DNA from: Botryosphaeria dothidea
Lineage: Eukaryota > Ascomycota > Dothideomycetes > Botryosphaeriales > Botryosphaeriaceae
DNA length: 64,000 nucleotides
Assembly (NCBI GenBank): GCA_011503125.2
Contig: WWBZ02000016.1
Coordinates: forward strand, 3,596,001 to 3,660,000
Direction: 5' to 3'
Shown here: positions 54,434 through 64,000 of the stretch, piece after piece
Position numbering within the stretch: position 1 is the first letter of the stretch
Layout of the letters: the number at the start of each line of letters is the position of its first letter
Notes under the pieces: model-generated
Told to the model about the DNA's origin: nothing
The model's database searches: none
The model's input: the letters and a program-made list of their open reading frames with translations, nothing else
Translations under genes and position numbers: made by a program

Positions 54434-56896
54434 CTCGTCGCAGTGCTTGCAGCAAGGGCAGTCTTGCTCTTAGTTGAAGAGGACGAAGTGGCAGCCGATG
54501 CTGTCGATGATTTTGTTTTCGTTGGGGAGGAAGCTGATGTTCGTCGGATGGTGAGCGCGAGGACGACGGGTAGAGATAATGGCATGCAAATAAACCCTGA
54601 CGGCGTATATTTTAACCAAATTTGAGATGACTGATGTCACCAGGAGGCCTGAGGAGAGAAGCAGATAGGATGAGCGAGCCGAAGGAAAATGAGAAAAAAG
54701 CTCACGATATATACCCTCGATCACGCCGACCTTCGTTTTCTCGTCACGCCCTTTGACGACCTGACACCCATGAAACTATGTCTAAGAGCTAAACACCAGC
54801 GGCATAGTCTCCCCAAAGCTCAATCCTCTCTCTGCCGCTCACTCCCCTTCCCCAAGCCCGCGGTGGGTTAACTCGGAAACCGAGTACCCATACGGCTGAC
54901 TCGGCCCAGAGGGCTATGCCGGGTGTAGCCGCTTATCTTGCCAACCAACCAGTCGTCCCAATGACATAACGCAAACTCCCGATTCCGCAACCAAGTACCT
55001 GTGTGTCGTCCCGCGAATGACCGAATGGAGCAATAGAATCCGCCGTGATAGTCATCACAACAAGCATCGGGGACCCACAACATAGCTCATTGCGGGGTAA
55101 ATACAGACGAAAAAGAAGGGCGCGAATTCTGGACGGAATCTCGAGCGTCCACAGGACTTTTCTGGCGTCATCTCTCGTCAACCCGTTACCTTCTTGTCGC
55201 TGCTTCTTCCCTTTCCCCTGCAAAACTCCCACCTTGGCCTTTCTCCGCAGAGCCTATTCCCCGCGCAAGCCATCCCGTTTCTTTCTCTCGCCTTTGTGCT
55301 TTAACCTGTTCCTGATCATTTTCGTGGCAAAGTAGTGAGCATGATATGCATGTGAAACGGCGTCGTTCGAAGGAATCGCAGGGATGGTGACGCCCTATCG
55401 ACCACGAAACCCTCTCCGATCCCTTCTTCCCCCGACAAGAAACGATAAGCTCCCTTGCCAGTAAGTGCGGGGAAGCCTTTCATGCTCGACGATATCGATA
55501 CGGAACGCTTCTTTTTCGCGGTTTCCTCGTGCGGAAAGAAACGCGAAGCATCATCGCTCCGAAAAGTTACGAAATCGGGTAAGCCGCGAGAACGACAACA
55601 CCAACCCACAACGATGACTGGAAAGATGCGTATCGCAAGAATACGGGGTACGGCCTGCAGCTCCACCCGATGGGAAAATTCATCAGTCGCGCCGAGTCTA
55701 ATGATAACGACCACGTCGCGTCGTGAAAAAAATAGGAGATCCCGAAAAAAGGCCTCAGTCGCTCGTTGGTCGGTCCGGATCGCGTTGACATGGGCGCCGC
55801 GTGGTGGCCTGAGGGAGAGATTCGGGTGGTGGAGAAAAGAGCTTACGTACGCCGAGGGCGAATTCCGTTATTGTCCTTACGCGTATGTATGCGTGTGCAG
55901 CTACAGGGAAACCCAGAACCTACGAAGCATACGGAGTTTGGGTTAGCTCTAAATTTGTTACCACGTGGAGAAAAGGTGTTACTCGTCCGAGGATCGACGG
56001 GCCGGGCAGCCCTCGACTCGAAGTGCAAGGATCGCAGGAACGACAAAATTACGGGATGACGTCGGGTTGGTCGCTTCCCGCGACGAGGATGGCAGTGAGT
56101 ATATTGGGCAACCTAAAAGATAAGCGTAAGAAGTCCACCGCTCGAGTTTGGACGTTGTATGCATTGAAATAAGAGCAATTGGGATGTGCGTTTCTTTTGT
56201 GTTGGATGTATGAAACGTATCCACAAAAGCTCCCATCAGGTGCCTGTATCTCTCCATTTTTTCTGTTACAGATCGTCAAAATGTTGTATACACACGTACT
56301 CCGCTAATGCCACAATAGGAATATGAAGATTAGTTGTTGTATAATCGTTCTTGACCGCCACGTGTCTGGTTGTACCGCGACAGGCGGAAATTGGGCTGCT
56401 CATCTCCTCCGCGATGTCGACCATCCAATCAATTGAGAAAAACTCCTAAAACGCCGGGCAGACCACCTGGGAATCCGCTGTGCATCAGCTTCCGATTTTC
56501 TGATCATGCGCCACCGAAACACCAATTCGTACTGAAACAATAATCATCTACGACAAAAGGGAAAACGAATCGAGCACGCCCAGGCTCGTGAACGAGGGCT
56601 TGTCGGACGGGGTGGTCGGATGCTTGTGGTAGTCGGCAGAAGTGCTGGCGATCGGCTGGCTGGCTGATGCGTGTGCGCGGCGCACCTTTTGCTCCCCTTG
56701 AGATTTGGCCGCGTCATCATAGCGCTACCCGAGTCTATCGACAAAGGCGGTTGTAGGGACTACTAGAGCCCTAAAAATAAACTGTCCGCGGATGCTGCCG
56801 ATATTACGCCAAATCGAGGAATCCGACGTTGAATCAAAAATTGCCGAGGGTATCGTGCGAAGGAATATGGAAATATCGCTCCAGATTGTTTCTGGT
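54434..56896. other. Intergenic, no supported gene
   Basis: About 2.5 kb. Many short frames on both strands, mostly AT-neutral sequence with scattered homopolymers, none with a motif or splice structure. No tRNA or rRNA was recognised. Confidence 0.5.
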
Positions 56897-58425
56897 TTAG
56901 CTGTTGTACCATGGGCTCTCCTCGTAGGATTCAAGGAGGAGATACGTCTCGTAGGGCATTCCTCGGGGCACCAGCTTTCGCTCGGAAGCCGCCCTCTTGG
57001 TGTCATCGGGGTTGACGGTCTCTTCCTTGGACTTCGCCTTCTCCTTGGATGACTTGTCCTCATCGAGCTTGACATCGACCTTTTCCTTTTCTTTCTCCTT
57101 CTTCCTTTCAGCTTCGGTCTGCAACCTCAGCTCCTCCTCGGACATATAGTAGTCAGGCTCGAAGCTAACTTCCCTCCATGCCCAGAAGAGCTTGCGCCAG
57201 TAGCAGGCTTGAGCGGCGGGGGTCAAATAGCGATCACGGAAAGACTTGATGCTGTTGTCGGCAATCCGCTTAGCCTCGTCCTGATGTTGCAGGTAGTATT
57301 CCATCTTCCAGTGCATGTCGGAGAAATCACGTTCGACCTGGATGAAGTTCTGCTCCGGACCGGAGGGAATGAGAACGTTGTGGAAGTTCTCGAGCCAATG
57401 GAGCTTGTGGATGACGGTGAGAGAGTGGCAGTTGAGCAAGTACTTGAGGCGGCCGGAATAGGTGTGTCCTTCGGTGTGGACCGGGAACATGTACTTGCAA
57501 TGCTTGGACATGGGAATGAGGTTCTTGGGTTCGCCTTCGCCACCCCAAACAATCTCTTCGATGTCGGCCCATTCCTTACCCTTTGAAACCTTGAGCAGGT
57601 CAGAGCGGACTTGAACGTGGCCAGCAGGGGCCTTGGCGCCTCTCCAGATAGCACGGGGATCCTTCTGTTCAAAGGGCATCTCGTCCTGATCGATAGCTCT
57701 GAGCAGGGCATTGTATTCACCCGCGGGGCCTTCCCAGCTGTAGAAGCCGAAATCTGGCATCAACCACAGGTTATCATCCTGAGGTTCACGGGTCAGGGCC
57801 CAAGTAGTTGCAGATGTTTCGTTGTTGTAGACGGCGAAGTAGGCGCCATCGTCAACGACGAAGGAGAATTCAATGTTGGGAATGTCTCCCTGGTAAGCGG
57901 TCAGGGCGCGCTGAATGGACTGCAGGACGGCAATGGTGCGCTGGCGGTAGTCACGACGGCGAGCGCCACGTGCATTGAGGATGAAGAGCTGAGAGGAGTG
58001 TTACTACAACCGCACACTAGGCGAGGAGGCAATTGCTAGCTTACCTGGCGGTCGTAGATCATGGCACGAACAATTCCATCAATCTTCCAGCCAATCTTGA
58101 CTTCGTCGGGGGTGATGTTGCCAACTTTCTTCCGGTGGGCGACGGCGCGGTCGATCTCGGCCCACAGCTTGGGGAAGGCGGCATCGCATTGCTCGGGCGA
58201 GAGACCGTAGTTCTTTGCGTCCCTCTTTGCGTCGAAGGCCCAGCCGTCGGCCGGGCCAGGCTGCGAAAGGGTGGGAGCGCCGGAACCCTGCTTGCCGGAC
58301 TGGTAGTTGAAGGGCACGGTGTCGGCGGCGCGCGAGTTGTAGGTGGTGTAGCCGAGCAGCAGGAAGATAAAGAGCGTGAAGCCAACGAGGCCGGCGGCCC
58401 GCTGGTTGGAGAGGAGGGCCATCAT
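56897..58425 (-). CDS. GT90 (CAP10-like) glycosyltransferase, type II membrane protein
   Basis: Model: exons 58425-58045 and 57988-56897, intron 56 nt, phase 0 (YDRQ then LFILNARG), 490 aa. ATG at 58425 is used; the longer frame starts with GTG. A short cytosolic end is followed by a membrane anchor (GLVGFTLFIFLLLGYTT, about residues 11-27). The catalytic region shows GT90 features: FSFVVDDGAYFAVYN, LMPDFGFYSW, KDPRAIWRGAKA, KHCKYMFPVHTEGHTYSGRLKYLL and LIPSGPEQNFIQV. A Lys/Glu-rich stretch (KEKEKEKVDVKLDED, about 420-450) precedes the end. CAP10-like enzymes add xylose or other sugars to polysaccharides or proteins in the Golgi. Donor and acceptor unknown. Confidence 0.88.
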
Positions 58426-60388
58426 GCGGTGGTGGTGAGGCTGGGAAGGAAGGGAGCGGTGTTCGGAGGCGACTGGCACGCCGGGGCTCGGGTGGGTATA
58501 ATAAGTTATTTGGGTAGATGGAGGCAGGGGAAGGCCTCACATCAGCATTGGCGCGCCGCACACGAGCGCCCGGGCGCTGCAAATGGGCCCTGGCCAGCGG
58601 GCCTACCAATCTGGCGCCGCATATTTTACACACCTTACTGCGAACAGCTGTCTAAGCCGCGTCAACAGGCCAGCTCCAGCGCGCCCGCTTGCGACGCCGC
58701 AGCGGCCACACGCCTGCCCACGCCCCGACGCACCCCGCTCCGGGCAGCGCATCGCGGCGGTCATCTGGCTGTTCTGGAGAGGGCCTGCGTGGCGGGCTTC
58801 AGGGGGCCGTGGCGGATGTGGAGGTCAGCGCGGCTGGCGGGTGGTATCTAGGGCTGTGGCTGCTGGGGCTTACGCTCTTACTGGCTGGTGTCAACGGCGT
58901 TGCATGTCAGCGGAGCCGGCCTGTTGTGCATTCCTTGGCGTTCGGAAAAGGGGGGGCCAGCCAGCAGCTCTGCGCGTCGCTGCTGTCGTGCTATCGCTTC
59001 CGGCGCTGCTGCAGTGCTGCTTCATCGACAGCCGAATTCCGACTCGGCAGCCAGCATGCGGTGGGGGGGTGTCCGCGCGCACGCGCGGATCTCTGGCATC
59101 TGGCACGCCTGACAAGTTGAGCGAGAGTAAGACGAGAGAGCTTGGCCCCAACTGTAAAAGGCTATACGAGCTGTGCACAGGGCCCGCGCCTCCCGTTGGC
59201 CGCCAGCCCTGCTGCATCCTTCGACCGCAATCTGCGCGTTCGCTGCCAGCGCGCTGCTCGCAACTCTCACGCGCATCGGCTGCTGGGGTGTGCGGCGCTG
59301 CTCCGTGCCCGCCACGGCAGCTCGAGACAGCGGGGGTCTTATCGGCAGCCTGTCTGCTGCGCGCTGCTCGCCAAAAAGCCCCTTCCCCACGGTCGCTTCG
59401 TCGATTCAAGAGCAGAGCCCAGCGGAGCGTCCCTGCAGATCTGCTTCGCATCCCTGCCTGCGCCCAAAAGCATGTCAAGACTTTCTCTTGAAACTCTCCG
59501 CCGCTTGGCAGTGCCAGAGAAGAGCGTCTGCAATCCGCCATGTTTGTCGCACAATCTCACCGGCCGCTGCTTTCCTGGGCCTGGGTCTTGGCCGTGGCCT
59601 GACCTCTGGTGCCGTGCGAAAACAGCCTTCGTGAGCGAGCCTATTGCTCGCTTTGCACCTCCAGGCCGCGCCTCCAGGGCCGCGCCATCTTCAGACACCC
59701 GAGGAATGTGCACTGCCGAGCGGATGCTTCCGGATGTTCTGAGGCTGTGTGGATTAAGATGAAGGGGTCCGCTGCCGTGCATATGAAGCAGCTGCCCGCC
59801 CAAGAATGAGCCACATTCTCAACTCGATTGGCTCCACGTCCATCTATATCTCGAGAGCAAACCTAAATCCACAAGGAACGTCCTGCATACCCGCTCCCAG
59901 GAAACCTTCTGCCGCCCGCCTGGGTCCACCGCTCCTCGGTTTGCGTATTGCCCGGAACGAGCCAAGCCCAGCCGCTCAGATCTGAGATGCCTGGATCAGG
60001 AAACTCTGCTGTGCGATGAACATGCGCTTGGCCTGAGACGCGGCTGGCGAGTCAGGGTTGAGCCCGAGTTCTGCAAGTAGTACTCACAAACCCAAGAACG
60101 GGCGAGGGAACACAAAGAAATCTATGTCAGCTTTTGTGCTCTGTGTTGGTCTTCAGGCAGCTCGAACCGAACGCTGCTCCGATCGATAACCTTCGCCCTC
60201 CCACCGGTGTGCAGTTGTGAGGCGGCCGTCATGCGGGGCTGCTGACACTCGCCCCGCCCCTCCACGCCCTATTCACGACCAGCTACGAATGCATCCGAAC
60301 ATTCAAAAGCAAAACCAATTGACATTTTCTTGCTGCATTCCACTCCTCTCCGACCGTCTCGCATTCACCGTCTCCTGCTTATACTTCC
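58426..60388. other. Long intergenic region, no supported gene
   Basis: About 2 kb of GC-rich DNA in which long frames overlap on both strands (58.6-59.8 kb). Their products are rich in Arg, Ala, Ser and Cys with no conserved motif and no splice sites, so I regard them as non-coding. The last 150 bp look like the promoter of the GST-like gene. Confidence 0.5.
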
Positions 60389-61232
60389 ATGTCGTCGCTG
60401 ATTCTGTACGACCTGCCCAGCAAGGGCCGCTGTGCCTGCTGGTCTCTCAACCCGTGGAAGAGTGAGCACCGCTGCCAACATCTGTCCACATAGGGCGCTC
60501 AACTGACGTATCCCAGCCCGCATGGCCCTCAACTACAAGGGCATCGACTACAAGACTGAATGGCTCGAGTACCCGGACGTTGCTCCTACCCTGCGAGCCA
60601 CTGGCCTGCCGCCCAATGAGGAGGGCCCAGCAGCCTACTCTATTCCCACCGCCCGCTTCCCTGACGGCACTTATGTCATGGATAGCATGAAAATTGCCCA
60701 CGAACTGGAGAAGCGCTATCCGCAGCAGCCATTGCGTCTTGATTCGGACCTTGTTCCTCAGGTGGTCGAAATTGTGCCTACCATCATGGGGCCCCTTGCC
60801 GGAGTCGTGCTGCCGCTTGTCCCGCGCAACATACTCACCGAGAAGAGCCAACCCTACTTCTATGAGACGCGCAAGGTGCGTTTTGGCATGTCACTGGATC
60901 AGTTCGAGAAGGAGAAGGGCGGGGAACAGGCATGGGCAGCTGCAAAAGAACCACTCGAGAAACTCGCTGCTCTCTTGAAAAAGACGGATGGCCCGTACTT
61001 CCTGGGTGACCAAGGTACGAAAGGGAGCCATCTGTCCTCTTGTTTCGTATAGGCCGTGTTTCTTGCGACTGACGAGATCACAGTGTCTTACGCCGACTTC
61101 ATCATTGTCTCGCTTCTCCAATTTGCCAAGGTTCTCCGACAGGACGTGTTCGAACGTATCATCGCCCACGACAAGGCATTCGACGATCTCTACAGAGCTT
61201 CAGCCAAGTGGCTTGAGCGGGACGATCACTAA
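60389..61232 (+). CDS. Glutathione S-transferase-like protein
   Basis: Model: exons 60389-60461, 60517-61014, 61084-61232, introns 55 and 69 nt, 239 aa. The N-terminal thioredoxin-like domain begins SLILYDLPSKGRCACWSLNPWKTRMALNYKG, with the usual Ser/Cys region for glutathione, and includes FPDGTYVMDSMKIAHELEKRY (cis-Pro replaced by a related turn, and the MDS glutathione contact). The C-terminal helical domain carries GPYFLGDQVSYADFIIVSLL, the N-capping box D of GST folds. It resembles fungal GST-N proteins related to Ure2/GTT types. Activity is not certain. Cytosolic, no targeting signal. Confidence 0.88.
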
Positions 61233-61479
61233 AAAGCTACTAATATTGGTAGGGAATAAGCACGTTCGCCATTCGCTTGGCGTTCTTAAGGCCCCCCAGG
61301 TGTATGCTCGTATCCATAGGGCTGTGACTTATATACGAGCATTTAAATGCTGATGAACACCGAAAACGAATCTACCTGCATTAATGCTCAGATTGAATGA
61401 AGAATTCGTAAAGGCACACACCCCGCTATATAGAAACGGTGCTAAATTCCCTCACACGAAAACTATCCGACACCATATC

Positions 61480-62792
61480 CTACAACTTACTCAACCTTAC
61501 GGGGAACCCATCCCTATCAACCTTCACCAGATAATCCCTCGTGATATCCTCAACCTTCACCGTTCCCGCCAAACCCATGCAGAGTTTCATCTCGTCCTTC
61601 AGCAGCCTCAAACACAACTCCACCCCTTCCTGCCCCTTATACGCCAGCCCCCAAAGCACTGGTCTTCCAATCCAGACGAAGTCCGCTCCCAACGCCAATG
61701 CCTTGAAAACATCCGTCCCATGTCTAATCCCGCCATCGACATGCACAGGCACCCGTCCCTTGACGGCTTCCACAACCTCAGGTAGAGCATCCAGCGTCGC
61801 CAAAGCGCCGTCAAGCTGCCTGCCACCATGGTTGCTCACCATAATGCCATCGACACCATACTCAAGCGCCAACAACGCATCCTCACCCGTCGCAATCCCC
61901 TTGACCCAAACCTGCATATCCTTCCCACAAGCCTCCCTCAACCACTTCACATCGCGCTCCCAGCAAAGCGTCGGATTCGCCGCATGCGTATGAAACCTGA
62001 TCGGGCCCTGCGGCTGCACCCTCTCGCCCCTCTCCTCATCCCAATACCCGGCCTTACTATCCTCCTTCCTCCCCTCCGCCGCCGCCACCACATCCGCCTC
62101 CGCCTCCTCCTGCACCTCGAAATTCGCAATCCGCAGGTGCGCCGGCAGCCTGAACTGGTTCCGGATCTCCAAGTTCCTGCGCCCCAGCATCGTCGTGTCG
62201 ACCGTCAAGAACACGGCCGCGAACCCGGCCGCCCTCGCCCGCTGGAGTAGCGCCGCGCTCTTCGCCCGGTCCTCGAACAGGTACAGCTGCAGCACCAGCG
62301 GGATCGCCTCCCGCCGGCCGAGCCGCCGGCACTCGTCCCGCGCCGCCCGCGCCACGTCCTCGAGCGACGTCGTCGCGAAGCTGGACAGGCCCATGACGAC
62401 GCCCGCGCGCGCGCACGCCCGCGCCGTCGCGAGCTCGCCGTCGCCGTGGGCGAGGCGCTGCATCGCCGTCGGCGCGACGCCCAGCGGGATGGCGTTGCGG
62501 AAGGGGTTGCCCGGTAGGACGGGCGCGCTGGTGTCGATGCGCGAGATGTCGCGCAGCACGCGCGGGCGGATGCGGTATTTGGCGTAGGTGGACAGGTTTT
62601 CGCGGAGGGTGGAGTTGGAGTCGGCGCCCTTTGAGGGTCGTTAGCTTGTGGTTTGAAAGGGAAGGGAAGAAGCCGAGAGGGATGTACCTCGTTGTAGTAG
62701 TCGCGCGTTTGTTTGTCCATCTTGTCTCGGGCGATGGCCTCGAGCTCCTTGATGGTGAGGCAGTTGAGGTCGTGTTCTGTTGATGGTGCCAT
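61480..62792 (-). CDS. Peroxisomal FMN-dependent alpha-hydroxy-acid oxidase (glycolate/lactate oxidase type)
   Basis: Model: exons 62792-62688 and 62628-61480, intron 59 nt with GCTAAC branch, 417 aa. The (beta/alpha)8 FMN fold is clear: TYAKYRIRPRVLRDISRIDT at the start, GVVMGLSSFATTSLEDVA, LQLYLF, the active-site block SNHGGRQLDGA with catalytic His, VHVDGGIRHGTDVFKALALG and FVWIGRPVLWGLA. There is no cytochrome b5 domain, so it is an oxidase type rather than a mitochondrial lactate dehydrogenase. It ends PVRLSKL, a strong PTS1 for peroxisomes, where the H2O2 made can be removed. Substrate probably a 2-hydroxy acid. Confidence 0.93.
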
Positions 62793-63599
62793 GATTGATT
62801 GCTTTACGTTCACTGAGCGGTGGTTCTGTCAAGACTCAAGTCTATAGAATGATTAGAAACGTTCGGGGAAAGGAAACAAAAGATGAACCAAGGAAGTTAT
62901 ACATACCTCCTCGGTCGAGACGGATTGCCAATTAGAAATCAATTCGCGCGTGCACCAGCAGGCACGTACCTCTGCCGTAGCTGTCTCCCGGACTCAGAGT
63001 CTATGAGGCGCGCTAGCAAGAGCCAAATCACTTAAAAAGAGCCCGAGACCTCACACCGACTTCGGTGCCGGGGAACAATGATGCGGAGAGAGCTTGCACG
63101 AAATTCCCCCAGAAGCGTGACTCGGGAAGGACCAAGGGGAATCGAGACCCACAAGAAACATGATAAGAACCGAAGCCCCCCATATTTGATAAAAGTCTCT
63201 CAAAGACGATGATTGCCCCGAACCAAAATGTATGACGCAGTCTTTGGCCGGAGACATGGAAGCTTGGTTGGTCCCTTTGGACGATCCGGGTGCCGATTTG
63301 CGGAGGCGGCCCGGCCTTTCTCGCTCGTCATTATCCCGAATCATCGCCGATATCGTCGCCTCGCTCCATCAGCTTCGAACTGCGAGCCATCAGGGTAGCC
63401 CGAACGACCCTGAGTTTGACAGAGAATCCGAAAAGAAAACAGGGCTATCGAATTGGAAGAGACTTATGTGAACAAGGTAATGGAATGATATCTCTATGCT
63501 GGTTCCCGCTCGAAACAAAACGCCGCTGAAAGATGCTACCCTATGTGGCCCAACGCATTCAAATCTCCCCTCCCATCCTCTTCCCAGAAATTATTACAT
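62793..63599. other. Intergenic, no supported gene
   Basis: Upstream of the oxidase and downstream of the mannosidase. Short frames at 63.2-63.5 kb show no motif. Confidence 0.5.
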
Positions 63600-64000
63600 T
63601 TATGACGAGCCACTCTTTGTCCTAGGCTTCCTCTCCCACCCCGTCTTGAACAGCTTGCCGAGCTCAAACCGGGGTAGCGGGTGGGCCTCGGTGTTAAGGA
63701 CGATATCGGTGAGGGGCAGCACATCATCCGGACCAAAGAGCAGGTAAAAGTACTTGAGCGTCTCGGCCAGCCAGAAGCTCTCCATGTTATCGCGACTGGG
63801 CGCAGGAATCCTTGTCACGTCGTTGATCGAAGTGAATCCGCTGCCGTCCTCGACCAGCGTGTGCTTGACAAAGGCCTGGAACATCTCCCAGCCCCACTCG
63901 CGGTACTTGTTCTCGCCCGTGATGCGCCACATGTAAAACAGTGACTCCACTGTCTCCGGGCGCTGCAGGTTATGCCTGTCCGCCGGCTTGATATCGTAAT
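63600..64000 (-). CDS. GH47 class I alpha-1,2-mannosidase, C-terminal part (cut by window edge)
   Basis: The reading frame enters from the right edge and ends at 63600. Visible residues include [57 protein letters not shown] and [17 protein letters not shown] and the NTEAHP block (with the Ca2+-ligand Thr) are hallmarks of GH47 enzymes, which trim alpha-1,2-mannose from N-glycans in the ER or Golgi. The tail after NTEAHP (about 20 residues, basic) is as in fungal members. Only the last 130 residues or so are here; start and membrane anchor lie outside. Confidence 0.92.
   Translation of the reverse strand, partial: YDIKPADRHNLQRPETVESLFYMWRITGENKYREWGWEMFQAFVKHTLVEDGSGFTSINDVTRIPAPSRDNMESFWLAETLKYFYLLFGPDDVLPLTDIVLNTEAHPLPRFELGKLFKTGWERKPRTKSGSS

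Noticed and set aside
58583..59762. Overlapping frames of 120-300 codons on both strands
   Set aside because: GC-rich Arg/Ser/Cys-rich products in several frames at once, no conserved block, no introns; considered non-coding.
1..64000. CRISPR arrays, operons, ribosome binding sites and plasmid origins
   Set aside because: The genome is eukaryotic (spliceosomal introns throughout); no direct-repeat spacer array is present and the MITE copies are dispersed inverted repeats.

Overview
The window looks like nuclear DNA of a filamentous ascomycete (Pezizomycotina). The evidence is short phased introns of about 40-110 nt (one of 302 nt) with GT..AG ends and CTRAY branch points, large family-typical fungal proteins, and transposon debris whose stop codons fit C-to-T change in CpA context, as expected from repeat-induced point mutation (RIP). 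The gene mix suggests Dothideomycetes, but that is a guess. All exon models were worked out by eye from splice consensus and family alignment.

Left part (1-24 kb). A PTR2 peptide transporter (minus) is followed by a STAND-N-terminal-like protein (plus), then 3 kb of decayed DNA that includes a helicase remnant and an F-box-like remnant. At 10.9-20.9 kb sits the most striking locus: a chitin-synthase-like GT2 (minus), a CBM18-CE4 polysaccharide deacetylase (plus), a UDP-HexNAc-type nucleotide-sugar dehydrogenase (plus) and a GH18 glycosidase (minus). Together they could supply a uronic sugar nucleotide, polymerise an amino-sugar polymer, deacetylate it and trim it. The GT2 carries a C-terminal domain that appears to be a degenerate copy of the N-terminal half of the dehydrogenase encoded 6 kb away. 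Next come a tungstate-binding-like solute-binding protein ending in the peroxisomal signal SKL, and an unknown gene broken by an in-frame TAG.

Middle part (24.9-44 kb) is an accessory island. It holds seven of the eight recognisable copies of a short fold-back MITE (terminal repeat GGGAGTGGAAGCATTC), a second longer inverted repeat with a MITE nested in it, decayed UPF1/DNA2-type helicase genes, and a split tRNA-like sequence. Intact genes are scattered within it: a BTB protein, a small TP-repeat protein, a GPH/sucrose-transporter-like MFS protein and a CFEM-like GPI protein.

Right part (44.8-64 kb) returns to ordinary gene density: phenolic acid decarboxylase, two more BTB paralogues (one with a RIP-like nonsense codon), a His-rich unknown protein, farnesyl/geranylgeranyltransferase alpha, L-serine/threonine dehydratase, a GT90 glycosyltransferase, a GST-like protein, a peroxisomal alpha-hydroxy-acid oxidase and the C-terminal part of a GH47 mannosidase cut by the window edge.
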